A DNA stretch of 34,837 nucleotides, from the NCBI GenBank assembly GCA_023435985.1, contig JAEZKY010000229.1, positions 1 through 34,837 on the forward strand, in the 5' to 3' direction. Positions within the stretch are counted from its first letter, which is position 1, and the number at the start of each line of letters is the position of its first letter. The notes beneath the pieces are model-generated. The model did no database searches. It was not told the origin of the DNA and saw nothing but the letters and a program-made list of their open reading frames with translations. Positions 23,938 to 31,429 of the stretch are shown piece after piece. Both the position numbers and the translations under genes were made by a program. This stretch comes from Bacillota bacterium. Its GTDB lineage: Bacteria; Bacillota; Clostridia; Clostridiales; Clostridiaceae.

Positions 23938-26298
23938 ATGAATGAAAGATCTCTAAGAATATTAGAGTTTAATAAAATAAAAGAGAAAATTAAAAAGTAT
24001 TCAAGAACAAATGCTGGAAAAGAGCTTATTAATAAGCTCGAGCCATATAATAATTTATATGAAATAAACAATAAATTAGAGGAAACTAATGAAGCTCTTG
24101 AGATTTTAATTACAAAGGGGAATTTACCACTTGAAGGACTTAGCGATACTCATGAGGGTATTGAAAGAGCTAAAAAAGGTGGTACTTTAAGTCCGGAGCA
24201 ATTGTTAAGAGTTGGTGGAATGCTTAGAGCTTCTAGAACTACAAAGGAATTTTTTAAAAGAGAAGAAGTAGAAAAAGCATACCCAAGGCTTGAAGATTTA
24301 GCATTTATATTAGTTCCAATAAAAACATTAGAAGCTGAAATAGAAAGAGCCATAGTTTCAGAAGATGAAATTAGTGATAAAGCTAGTCAAACTTTATATA
24401 ATATAAGAAGGACTCTTAAGGAAAAAAATTCTTCAGTTAGAGAAAAAATAAGTTCCATAGTGAAGAGTAATTCAAAATACCTGCAGGATGATTTATATAC
24501 CATGAGGGGAGACAGATATGTGCTTCCAGTAAAATCAGAATATAAGAGTCAGGTACCAGGACTTGTACATGATCAAAGTTCAACTGGTGCAACTTTTTTT
24601 ATTGAGCCTATGAGCTTGGTTAATTTAAATAATGAAATAAGAGAATTAGTTCTTAAGGAGAAGGCTGAAATAGAAAGGATTCTTTCAGAGCTTTCCCAAA
24701 AGGTTAAGATGAATGCAGAACAATGCTTAAGCAATTTAAAGGTACTAGTTGAATTTGATTTTATATTTGCAAAAGCAAAATATGCTTCAGCCTTAAATGC
24801 AATAAAGCCAATAGTTAATGAAGATGGAACCTTCAGCATTTTGTCAGGAAGACATCCTTTGATTGAAGGCGATAAAGTTGTGCCTTCTGATATTTATTTA
24901 GGAAAAGAATTTCAAACCTTAATGATAACAGGACCAAATACCGGAGGTAAAACCGTTACTATAAAAACTGTTGGATTACTTCATATTATGGGTCTAAGTG
25001 GTCTTTTAATACCAGCTAGAGATAACTCTTCTATTGCCTTATTTAATGAAATTTTTGCTGATATAGGTGATGAACAAAGCATAGAGCAAAGTTTGTCTAC
25101 ATTTTCATCTCATATGACTAATATAGTAAATATTATGAAGCATGTGGATGATAAGTCTTTGGCATTATTTGATGAACTTGGAGCAGGTACAGATCCAGCA
25201 GAGGGTGCAGCGCTTGCGGTTTCAATATTGGAAACTCTAAGAAGCAGAGGGGCAAAGCTAATTGCAACGACTCATTATAGTGAACTTAAAGCTTATGCAT
25301 TAAAGACTGACGGAGTTGAGAATGCTTCAGTTGAATTTGATATAGAAACTTTAAGACCAACCTATAGATTATTAATTGGAGTTCCAGGAAAATCTAATGC
25401 TTTTGAAATATCTAAGAGATTGGGGCTTGTAGAAGGTGTAATAAAAAGAGCAAAAGAATATATGTCAGAAGAAAATCTTCAATTTGAGAATTTAATTAGA
25501 GACCTTCAAGAAAAGAGTATAATAGCGAAACAGGAAGCAAGGGAAGCTAGAATGCTTAAGGAACAGGCAGAAGAACTTAAGAAAAAATATGAGGAAAAGC
25601 TTGAAAAATTAGATAATACTAGAGAAAAGGCATATATGGATGCTAGACGTGAAGCAAAAGAGATAATATCTAATGCGAAAGATGAAGCAGATGAAATTCT
25701 AAAAGCTATGAGAGAACTTGAAAAACTTGGAATATCAAGTGGAGGAAGGCAAAGGCTTGAAGAAGAACGTAAAAAACTTAAAGATAGTTTAGAAGCAAAA
25801 GAAAAAGGAATTCACAATATGAAGGAAAATGAGGGTGAAGCTATAACTAAGGTCAACCTTGGAATGGAGGCTTTTCTTCCATCATTAAATCAACAAGTAA
25901 TAGTTACATCTCTTCCAGATAATAAAGGTGAAGTTCAAGTTGAAGCTGGAATCATGAAAATTAATGTTAAATTAAGTGATTTAAGAAAGACAAAAGTTAC
26001 TAAAGAAGAAAAAGTAAGAAAGAAACGAGAAGTGAAGCTTAATTTAAGCAGTGTAGAATCAAGAGTGGATTTAAGAGGTATGGATGCTGAAGAAGCATGC
26101 TATAAAGCAGATAAATATTTAGATGATGCTTATAGAGCAAATTTAGGAGAAGTGACTATAGTTCATGGTAAAGGCACAGGAGTACTTAGAAAAGCCATAA
26201 ATGATATGCTTAAGAGACATCCACATGTAAAAGCCTATAGATTAGGTGCTTACGGAGAAGGTGGAGATGGTGTTACTATGGTGGAACTAAAAGCGTAA
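23938..26298 (+). CDS. mutS2: MutS2 ATPase/endonuclease (ribosome-rescue and anti-recombination protein)
   Basis: A 786-residue MutS2. It has an N-terminal core and clamp without the mismatch-recognition domain of MutS, then the ATPase with Walker A GPNTGGKT (from residue 332), DEQSIEQSLSTFSSHM, Walker B LALFDELGAGTDPAEG and ATTHYSELK. A long coiled coil follows (about 520-630), then a KOW-like linker and a C-terminal Smr nuclease domain with DLRGMDAEEA and HGKGTGVLR (about 708-786). The full family length is present. Known roles are suppression of homologous recombination (H. pylori) and sensing or splitting of collided ribosomes (B. subtilis, also named RqcU). ATG 23938 has AAGGGGTG upstream. 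It follows the U32 gene after the heptamer repeat and ends before a strong terminator. Confidence 0.96.
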   Translation: MNERSLRILEFNKIKEKIKKYSRTNAGKELINKLEPYNNLYEINNKLEETNEALEILITKGNLPLEGLSDTHEGIERAKKGGTLSPEQLLRVGGMLRASRTTKEFFKREEVEKAYPRLEDLAFILVPIKTLEAEIERAIVSEDEISDKASQTLYNIRRTLKEKNSSVREKISSIVKSNSKYLQDDLYTMRGDRYVLPVKSEYKSQVPGLVHDQSSTGATFFIEPMSLVNLNNEIRELVLKEKAEIERILSELSQKVKMNAEQCLSNLKVLVEFDFIFAKAKYASALNAIKPIVNEDGTFSILSGRHPLIEGDKVVPSDIYLGKEFQTLMITGPNTGGKTVTIKTVGLLHIMGLSGLLIPARDNSSIALFNEIFADIGDEQSIEQSLSTFSSHMTNIVNIMKHVDDKSLALFDELGAGTDPAEGAALAVSILETLRSRGAKLIATTHYSELKAYALKTDGVENASVEFDIETLRPTYRLLIGVPGKSNAFEISKRLGLVEGVIKRAKEYMSEENLQFENLIRDLQEKSIIAKQEAREARMLKEQAEELKKKYEEKLEKLDNTREKAYMDARREAKEIISNAKDEADEILKAMRELEKLGISSGGRQRLEEERKKLKDSLEAKEKGIHNMKENEGEAITKVNLGMEAFLPSLNQQVIVTSLPDNKGEVQVEAGIMKINVKLSDLRKTKVTKEEKVRKKREVKLNLSSVESRVDLRGMDAEEACYKADKYLDDAYRANLGEVTIVHGKGTGVLRKAINDMLKRHPHVKAYRLGAYGEGGDGVTMVELKA

Positions 26299-26348
26299 TT
26301 ATAGCCTATAAAAGTTAAGTATTTAAGCTGCTATGAATATGTGATAAA

Positions 26349-26394
26349 ATAACAGGTCAAAAATGCTATATATAACTGACTTGTTATTTTTTTT
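26349..26394 (+). terminator. Terminator after mutS2
   Basis: AATAACAGGTCA pairs with TGACTTGTTATT (one G-U), followed by eight T, 50 bp after the stop codon. Confidence 0.92.
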
Positions 26395-26510
26395 AATATA
26401 CCGTAATATGTATTTAATGAGGTTATAAAATTCTTTTTAATAAAAAGATATAAAGTGAAGTCATAAATGTTAATTACTTACTAACTGTTGACTGAAATTG
26501 AGGTGATACA

Positions 26511-27233
26511 ATGTACATAATAAGTGCATGTTTATGTGGAGTTAATTGCAAATACAATGGGGAAAATAATTTAAGTGAGAGATGCATGAAGTTATTTAGA
26601 GAAGGAAAGGCTGTTCTAGTGTGCCCAGAGCAGCTAGGAGGATTATCAACTCCAAGAGATCCGGTTGAACTAAATAATGAAGCAAGTGAAGTGATAAATG
26701 GAAATGGAAAAGCATTAAGCAATCAAGGTGGAGATGTTACTAAACAATTTATAGATGGAGCATATGAGACTTTAAGAATAGCTAAAGAGCTTGGAGCTAC
26801 GAAGGCTGTATTGAAGGAAGGAAGTCCGTCATGTGGATCTAATTATATATATGATGGCACATTTTCAGGAAATAAGATTAAAGGCAAAGGGATAACAGCA
26901 CAAGTTTTAGAAAATGAAGGGATAACTGTATTTTCAGATGAAGATTTGGAGGTAAACAACAGCAAATTAGTTTATCTTAATGAATTTGACAGAGAAAAAG
27001 CAAAAAAGAGAAAAATTTTTGAAATGGGTGAAGAGGAAGACGAAGAAGAATATTTTGATCTGACGGAGAATTTATCAGATATGTCAGAATTACCTCCAAG
27101 CGTTGAAGAAAATGTAAAAAAACTTATGATTTCTTTAGCACGTGATCTAATGGGATTTGAAGAAATAGATGAAATTGCTGAAGCAACAGGATTAAGCATA
27201 GAAGAAGTGGAAGAAATACTGGATAAGGAATAA
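26511..27233 (+). CDS. DUF523 family protein with acidic, helical C-terminal extension
   Basis: A 240-residue cytosolic protein. Residues 1 to about 145 form the DUF523 domain: SACLCGVNCKYNG with Cys7, Cys9 and Cys13, then VCPEQLGGLSTPRDP and KEGSPSCGSNYIYDGTF. The clustered cysteines suggest a metal or Fe-S site, but the family's function is not established. DUF523 proteins are normally about 150 residues. Here some 95 residues follow, including a run of Glu/Asp (EMGEEEDEEEYFD) and an end that looks like a small helix-turn-helix (EIAEATGLSIEEVEEILDKE). ATG 26511 has TTGAGGTGAT before it. It is a single-gene unit between two terminators. Confidence 0.88.
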   Translation: MYIISACLCGVNCKYNGENNLSERCMKLFREGKAVLVCPEQLGGLSTPRDPVELNNEASEVINGNGKALSNQGGDVTKQFIDGAYETLRIAKELGATKAVLKEGSPSCGSNYIYDGTFSGNKIKGKGITAQVLENEGITVFSDEDLEVNNSKLVYLNEFDREKAKKRKIFEMGEEEDEEEYFDLTENLSDMSELPPSVEENVKKLMISLARDLMGFEEIDEIAEATGLSIEEVEEILDKE

Positions 27234-27253
27234 TTTTAAATTTATATTAAGTT

Positions 27254-27302
27254 AATTAGATACATATTTACTAAATAATAGTAACGTGTATCTAATTTTT
27301 TT
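27254..27302. terminator. Terminator between convergent DUF523 and membrane-protein genes
   Basis: AATTAGATACA pairs perfectly with TGTATCTAATT and runs into TTTTTTT on the plus strand. Its A-rich left side also allows some function for the minus-strand gene ending at 27314. Confidence 0.85.
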
Positions 27303-27313
27303 GTGGAGATGGT

Positions 27314-27964
27314 TTATTCTCTAGGGACTATATTACGAAATTCTAGTGTATATACCATACCTCCCATGACATTATAGTACTGTCCAAGCTTTACTATATA
27401 CATGGTGTTATTCATTTTTATTTTAGAAGGAATTCCATATTCAAGGATCTCTAAAGAAAGATTATTTTTTTTACAATAATTTTCAATTTCACCTATAAAT
27501 CTACCTTCTGATTGAGGCTTTTCAGGCAAATCTTCAATCAATACTCTGGAATGGTATTTTAAACCAGAATTTAGTTCGGTTGCGATTCTCTTTATATATA
27601 GATAATTTAGAAACCATACTAAGAATAAGATGCCTATATTGACCGTAACGATATCACGAATGAACTTAGGAATTAAAGCGGCACAGAACATAATAATTGC
27701 GGTAAAAATAAATATCCAATAAATAGCTGCAGCTCCTGAAAAAATATGATATCCATCTTTTATAAGAGTATTTAGATATACAAGCCATCGTATGAATATA
27801 CCTATTAAGCAATAACCCAAAATTATTGGAATGAGAAAGGTGCCAATTATTTTCAAATGCTGAATATCACGTTGGATTAGTAAATTAATAACAGTGCTTA
27901 GAAATAGTATTATAGCTAGGAAAAGACCTTTTAATATAATTTCTATTTTATCTTCCTTCATCAT
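27314..27964 (-). CDS. Four-helix membrane protein paired with a LytTR regulator
   Basis: A 216-residue protein with four hydrophobic segments (about 10-30, 38-62, 78-100 and 103-126) and a soluble tail of about 85 residues. The tail contains ENYCKKNNLSLEILEYGIPS and a beta-rich end. No enzymatic motif was found. It starts at ATG 27964, overlapping the regulator's stop codon by 4 bp (ATGA), so the two are translationally coupled. Small membrane proteins encoded with stand-alone LytTR regulators often act as their inhibitors (LytTR regulatory systems) or belong to DUF3021. This one is longer than DUF3021 and was not matched to that family by eye. The role as membrane partner is inferred from position. 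Confidence 0.7.
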   Translation of the reverse strand: MMKEDKIEIILKGLFLAIILFLSTVINLLIQRDIQHLKIIGTFLIPIILGYCLIGIFIRWLVYLNTLIKDGYHIFSGAAAIYWIFIFTAIIMFCAALIPKFIRDIVTVNIGILFLVWFLNYLYIKRIATELNSGLKYHSRVLIEDLPEKPQSEGRFIGEIENYCKKNNLSLEILEYGIPSKIKMNNTMYIVKLGQYYNVMGGMVYTLEFRNIVPRE

Positions 27965-28413
27965 GAATTTCTACCTCCAATCTTTGCTCTAAGGAGTCTT
28001 AGATATTTTCGAGAAATATATGTCTCTTCGCCATTATAAAATATTGCTTTCATTAACCCGTTTGCCAGGGGGCTGTAATGTTCTACTTGTTTAAAATTCA
28101 TTATGGCTGATTTTGAAATGCGAGAAAATTGTTCGGGAAGTATTTCTTCCAGTTCATAAAGTCTCTTTTTTGATTCATATATTTTACTTCCAGTGTGTAC
28201 AAAGGATTTCTCTTGAATAGTCTCAATAAATAGAATGTGTTCACAAGAAATAGAATATTTTTCTTCGCCTAAAAAACAAGAAAGTATTATGGTTTTATAG
28301 GTTTCTTTTTCAATAATCTCCTGTAATTTTATAATTTCAGGATGGTTTTGATAAATCTGCAGTACCGCACATTCTTCTTCTGGAGAATTTACATATTGTA
28401 TTTTTACCTTCAT
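27961..28413 (-). CDS. LytTR-domain transcriptional regulator (no receiver domain)
   Basis: A 150-residue DNA-binding protein. Residues about 48-148 form a LytTR domain (HILFIETIQEKSFVHT, LYELEEILPEQFSRISKSAIMN, YISRKYLRLLRAKIGG). The N-terminal 45 residues are short and unlike a response-regulator receiver, so it is a stand-alone LytTR regulator that probably takes its signal from the co-encoded membrane protein. ATG 28413 follows GGAGGATGAT. A pair of 9-bp direct repeats 21 bp apart lies 62-91 bp upstream, the geometry LytTR dimers bind, which suggests autoregulation. Confidence 0.88.
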   Translation of the reverse strand: MKVKIQYVNSPEEECAVLQIYQNHPEIIKLQEIIEKETYKTIILSCFLGEEKYSISCEHILFIETIQEKSFVHTGSKIYESKKRLYELEEILPEQFSRISKSAIMNFKQVEHYSPLANGLMKAIFYNGEETYISRKYLRLLRAKIGGRNS

Positions 28414-28474
28414 GAATTATCATCCTCCTTTTCTATATAATACCTACTTTTTTATAGAATATCTATATTTGACA

Positions 28475-28504
28475 GGTTAGTGGTCGCAAATATTGGGTAA
28501 GTGG
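28475..28504 (-). promoter_or_regulatory. Candidate LytTR binding site (9-bp direct repeats, 21-bp period)
   Basis: On the minus strand CCACTTACC (28504-28496) and CCACTAACC (28483-28475) differ at one base and start exactly 21 bp apart, on the same helix face. The position, 62 bp or more upstream of the LytTR gene, fits an activator or autoregulatory site. The repeat does not match any LytTR consensus known to me letter for letter. Confidence 0.5.
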
Positions 28505-28544
28505 CAAATATATAAAAGAAATGTAATAGATAGTTAATGAAGAG

Positions 28545-28586
28545 AAAAAATGTAGATGATTTTGTACTTACGCAAATCCATCTACA
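28545..28586 (-). terminator. Terminator after the 284-residue hypothetical gene
   Basis: TGTAGATG / CATCTACA stem, followed on the minus strand by TTTTTTCTC. A second, perfect 12-bp inverted repeat (ATCTATAAAGTT / AACTTTATAGAT, 28619-28649) lies between the stop codon and this hairpin and has no T-run. Confidence 0.78.
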
Positions 28587-28668
28587 ATCCCTAAAAGAAT
28601 ATTTTTAAGTAAATCCTTATCTATAAAGTTTTATGATAACTTTATAGATTACAATACTATAAATTACA

Positions 28669-29523
28669 TTATGCAAGACAGTTTACAGAAGTGGTAAATT
28701 TTAAGCTGCTAGGAGCATTCAATGAATCAATAACAGCATTCCATTTGTCACTAAGAAACTTAGCTTCATCCACAAATGAAGAATCTGATGATGAATCCAT
28801 GAATTTATCGTATACTGAGGATAAACTTTTTTTAATAGTATCATCATTTGTTAGGTCAATACTATTATAAAGGGTATCGTAGTAGGCCTCAGTTGTATGA
28901 AAGATATCTGTTCCATTTTTTATCGAATCTAAGTCTTCTTTTGCTCTTTTATTCCAGCCAGTAGCTATAGTAGTTGGATCTGTTCTGTTCATAATATCTG
29001 TATCCATATCTTCCATGAATTTAGTATATTTATCACTTAAGCTCTGTGTATATTGGTCTGCAATTGCGTTAAACTGATCCTGAAATTGATCAGGTACAAG
29101 TTTGCTGGATATATATTTCAGTTCCATATTAGTTTGAGCTATAGTCATACCAACAGTATCACCATTGTCTATACCATCATAAACAGATTCTGTTGAAGTG
29201 ATTACAGAATTTATTAGTGTGGTTTTTTGATCATCATCAAGTCCCATGCTATTTATACAATTTTTAAAATCATAATAAGCAAGTGGGTTACCTTCTTTAT
29301 TCGTAACAATAATCGGACCACCTTTTGTTAAATCTGGTGTCTCTATTCCTTTGATTTCAACATCAGATGGAGTTGGGGTTTTATTTAATTCACTAATACT
29401 TAATGTATCTGCTAAAGATTTTCTTTCGGGAATTTCTGGATTGAAATTTTTTAGAAAATTAACATCGATAGTTGTACGCTTGTAAATATCTGTATAATAG
29501 TATGATGGAATATCTATTGCCAT
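28669..29523 (-). CDS. Hypothetical protein, 284 aa
   Basis: Not recognised. A 284-residue, acidic, Asp/Ser/Thr-rich protein with no signal peptide and no membrane helix. The first 90 residues include a low-complexity Pro/Thr stretch (SELNKTPTPSDVEIKG) and GGPIIVTNKEGNPLAYYDF. The remainder is predicted helical (DQFQDQFNAIADQYTQSLSD, DEAKFLSDKWNAVIDSL), reminiscent of elongated helical-bundle surface or export-system substrates. Only two cysteines occur, one at CINS and one four residues before the end. ATG 29523 has a strong AAAAGGAGAGA and the gene has its own terminator, so it is a single-gene unit. It may be secreted by a non-Sec route or be cytosolic; neither is shown. Confidence 0.75.
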   Translation of the reverse strand: MAIDIPSYYYTDIYKRTTIDVNFLKNFNPEIPERKSLADTLSISELNKTPTPSDVEIKGIETPDLTKGGPIIVTNKEGNPLAYYDFKNCINSMGLDDDQKTTLINSVITSTESVYDGIDNGDTVGMTIAQTNMELKYISSKLVPDQFQDQFNAIADQYTQSLSDKYTKFMEDMDTDIMNRTDPTTIATGWNKRAKEDLDSIKNGTDIFHTTEAYYDTLYNSIDLTNDDTIKKSLSSVYDKFMDSSSDSSFVDEAKFLSDKWNAVIDSLNAPSSLKFTTSVNCLA

Positions 29524-29745
29524 ATTAATTCTCTCCTTTTTAAGTTATTTATCTTTATAATTGTATATTCGTACATTTTTTGGAAAAGTTTATAATTAAT
29601 TAGAATAAATTAACTTTTAAGAATTATAATTCATGTAAGATTACAGATTTCCTTTTTGGTAATTTTGTTTAAGAATATGCTTTAAGATAGGAGATTAATA
29701 GAGCAGGATAAAATAGTATTCTGCTCCGTTTGGTATTTAGATGAG

Positions 29746-30081
29746 TTATTCATTTAATAAATCAGAAAATTGCTTTTTTGACCACTTTTCAATCATCTTT
29801 AAAGCGGGGACCAATTCTGTTCCTTTTTCAGTTAATAAATATTCAACCTTTGGAGGTACTTCTGCATATACATGTTTAGTTATTATATCATCCATTTCCA
29901 GTTGTTTTAATGATTCACTTAACACTTTTTGGCTTACACCATAAGTAATTCGCTGCAACTCCAAAAATCTTTTTGGACCATCAGATAAGTGGCATAATAT
30001 TACTGCCTTCCACTTACCTCTTATAATTTCAAAGCCTAAATCCAAGGCACAAATATACGATTTACCATTATGTTCTATCAA
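29746..30081 (-). CDS. HxlR/YodB-family MarR-like transcriptional regulator
   Basis: A 111-residue winged helix-turn-helix protein. It has the N-terminal conserved Cys11 (YICALDLGFEIIRGKWK) that serves as a redox or electrophile sensor in relatives such as YodB. The DNA-binding part is RFLELQRITYGVSQKVLSESL, and the wing end is EYLLTEKGTELVPAL. Start is TTG 30081, preceded by TAGGTGAT; no ATG fits. It is transcribed away from an iron-sulfur flavoprotein gene. A perfect 19-bp palindrome lies 15 bp before its start and a pair of 10-bp palindromes lies farther into the shared intergenic region, so it probably regulates both itself and the flavoprotein. Confidence 0.92.
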   Translation of the reverse strand: MIEHNGKSYICALDLGFEIIRGKWKAVILCHLSDGPKRFLELQRITYGVSQKVLSESLKQLEMDDIITKHVYAEVPPKVEYLLTEKGTELVPALKMIEKWSKKQFSDLLNE

Positions 30082-30095
30082 AATATCATCACCTA

Positions 30096-30114
30096 CATTA
30101 CATATATTGTAATG
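30096..30114. promoter_or_regulatory. Perfect palindrome, candidate HxlR autoregulatory operator
   Basis: CATTACA-TATAT-TGTAATG, 7-bp perfect arms around a 5-bp centre, placed between the likely -10 (TATAAT-like on the minus strand at about 30119-30125) and the HxlR start. Binding there would block its own transcription. Confidence 0.55.
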
Positions 30115-30217
30115 ATAATTATATTATAAAAAGGAGAAATTTGAAATAGAGTTGTAGCAGTAATGCAAGAAAGCAAGTTCAGGATTTAACTAAAAGTAGT
30201 CTATAATCGTAATTCCT

Positions 30218-30247
30218 ACTTTAAAGTAAGTTATCTAACTTTAAAGT
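30218..30247. promoter_or_regulatory. Tandem ACTTTAAAGT palindromes, candidate operator pair
   Basis: Two identical 10-bp palindromes ACTTTAAAGT at 30218-30227 and 30238-30247, 20 bp apart. They end 7 bp upstream of the candidate -35 box of the flavoprotein gene. Two-helical-turn spacing suggests two dimers on one DNA face, as activator or co-operative repressor. Confidence 0.5.
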
Positions 30248-30253
30248 GCCTAC

Positions 30254-30282
30254 TTGTTGCAAGTTTAGGAGGTGAATATACT
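30254..30282 (+). promoter_or_regulatory. Candidate promoter of the iron-sulfur flavoprotein gene
   Basis: TTGTTG (30254-30259), a 17-bp spacer and TATACT (30277-30282), 76 bp before the ATG. The spacer contains AGGAGGTG, which is not followed by a usable start codon. Confidence 0.5.
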
Positions 30283-30357
30283 ATACTTAGTGCTATATAT
30301 TAAAAGCATGCGATATATAATAAATTAAACTATAAGATATAAGGATAGGTGATATAA

Positions 30358-30990
30358 ATGAAGGTAGTTGCATTTAATGGAAGTCCTAAAAAAGAGGGAA
30401 ATACATTTCATGGAATACAAATAGTTGCAGAAGAATTAAAGAAGGAAGGTATAGAAGTTGAAGTTATCCATGTGGGTAATAAAGTTATAAAAGGATGTCT
30501 TGCTTGTAATGGCTGCGTGAAAAATCAAAATGAGAGATGTGTCATTGATGATGAAGTAAACGAATGGATTCAGAAAATGAAGGACGCAGATGGAATAATA
30601 CTAGGTTCACCAGTTCATTATTCAGCAATAGGAGGAACAATGAAATCATTTTTAGACAGAGCCTTTTATGTTGCAAGTGTAAATAAGGGGATGTTAAGAC
30701 ATAAAGTTGGTGCTGCAGTAGTTGCTGTAAGACGTGCTGGCGGCGTGCCAACCTTTGAGCAATTAAATAATTATATTAATTGTTCAGAAATGCTTATGCC
30801 AACTTCAAACTACTGGAATGTAATAAATGGAACAGCACCAGGAGAAGTAAAAGGTGACACAGAAGGAAATCAAATCATGAGAGTACTTGGCAAAAATATG
30901 GCCTGGCTTATGAAACTTGTTGAGTTTGGGAAAGGAAAAGTTAAAGAACCTGAAATGGAAGAAAAAATATTCATGAATTTTATCCGTTAA
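30358..30990 (+). CDS. Iron-sulfur flavoprotein / NADPH-dependent FMN reductase family
   Basis: A 210-residue flavodoxin-fold protein. The FMN phosphate loop is FNGSPKKEGNT (6-16), and flavin contacts are expected at GSPVHYSAIGG and AVRRAGG. A compact cysteine motif, Cys47-x2-Cys50-x2-Cys53-x7-Cys61 (CLACNGC...C), matches the 4Fe-4S ligands of the Isf iron-sulfur flavoproteins, so it is likely an electron carrier or reductase for O2, peroxide or quinone-like compounds rather than a plain FMN reductase. ATG 30358 follows GATAGGTGAT. It is divergent from the HxlR regulator, a frequent pairing in electrophile and redox stress responses. It ends before a strong terminator. Confidence 0.9.
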   Translation: MKVVAFNGSPKKEGNTFHGIQIVAEELKKEGIEVEVIHVGNKVIKGCLACNGCVKNQNERCVIDDEVNEWIQKMKDADGIILGSPVHYSAIGGTMKSFLDRAFYVASVNKGMLRHKVGAAVVAVRRAGGVPTFEQLNNYINCSEMLMPTSNYWNVINGTAPGEVKGDTEGNQIMRVLGKNMAWLMKLVEFGKGKVKEPEMEEKIFMNFIR

Positions 30991-31020
30991 ATATAGGAAT
31001 AATCATTAAACATAAATAAG

Positions 31021-31062
31021 AAGACATTGTATCTTAATATTGAAGATATAATGTCTTTTTTT
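31021..31062 (+). terminator. Terminator after the iron-sulfur flavoprotein gene
   Basis: AAGACATTGTATCTT pairs with AAGATATAATGTCTT (one G-U), followed by seven T and AT-rich DNA. Confidence 0.92.
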
Positions 31063-31143
31063 ATTCTTTAGGAATTTATAATAAAGTTAAAGCTGTGGAT
31101 AACTTATTGAAAAGGCCAATTAAGTAGGTTTGGTGTGTCAAAA

Positions 31144-31254
31144 AGAATAAAAAATAAATCATATTCGCCTGCCAGATTTTTCTCACATGCGTTCGAAAAG
31201 GCAGATGCGTAAAAAAATCTACGGCTCCACAGTCGCCTGCGATTTTTTTATTCT
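31144..31254. repeat. Nested palindromic intergenic repeat, about 110 bp, locally GC-rich
   Basis: Outer arms AGAATAAAAAA (31144-31154) and TTTTTTATTCT (31244-31254) are perfect inverted repeats. Inner arms GCC-AGATTTTT (31171-31181) and AAAAATCT-AC-GGC (31213-31225) nest within. Two direct repeats also occur inside: TCGCCTGC at 31165 and 31233, and ATGCGT at 31187 and 31205. The interior is clearly richer in G+C than the surrounding DNA. The layout fits a REP/MITE-like dispersed element; no ORF is present. The rest of the 30991-31429 gap holds the flavoprotein terminator and the sbcD leader. Confidence 0.6.
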
Positions 31255-31264
31255 AGGATATTTT

Positions 31265-31398
31265 TTATAAGTTAAGGCAACAAACAAAGCAGTGACAAAT
31301 TACAAGTAATAAATTAAGTTCTTGATTTGTTTATCTATATACCTAAGTAGGCTATAATATTGTTATAAGTTAAGGCACAATTAAATTTAATGTGCTTA
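31265..31398 (+). promoter_or_regulatory. sbcD leader: repeat pair and candidate promoter
   Basis: TTATAAGTTAAGGCA occurs twice, at 31265-31279 and 31363-31377. Between them lies a candidate promoter, TTTATC with a 17-bp spacer and TATAAT (31353-31358). The second repeat begins a hairpin (TTAAGGCACA / TGTGCTTAA, to about 31398) in the predicted sbcD leader. Confidence 0.4.
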
Positions 31399-31429
31399 AG
31401 AAAACAGCTTACTGGGAGGATGTTTAATT

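Noticed and set aside
31144..31254. tRNA or structured ncRNA gene
   Set aside because: No cloverleaf, TTC-loop box or CCA end. Nested arms and direct repeats fit an intergenic palindromic element better.
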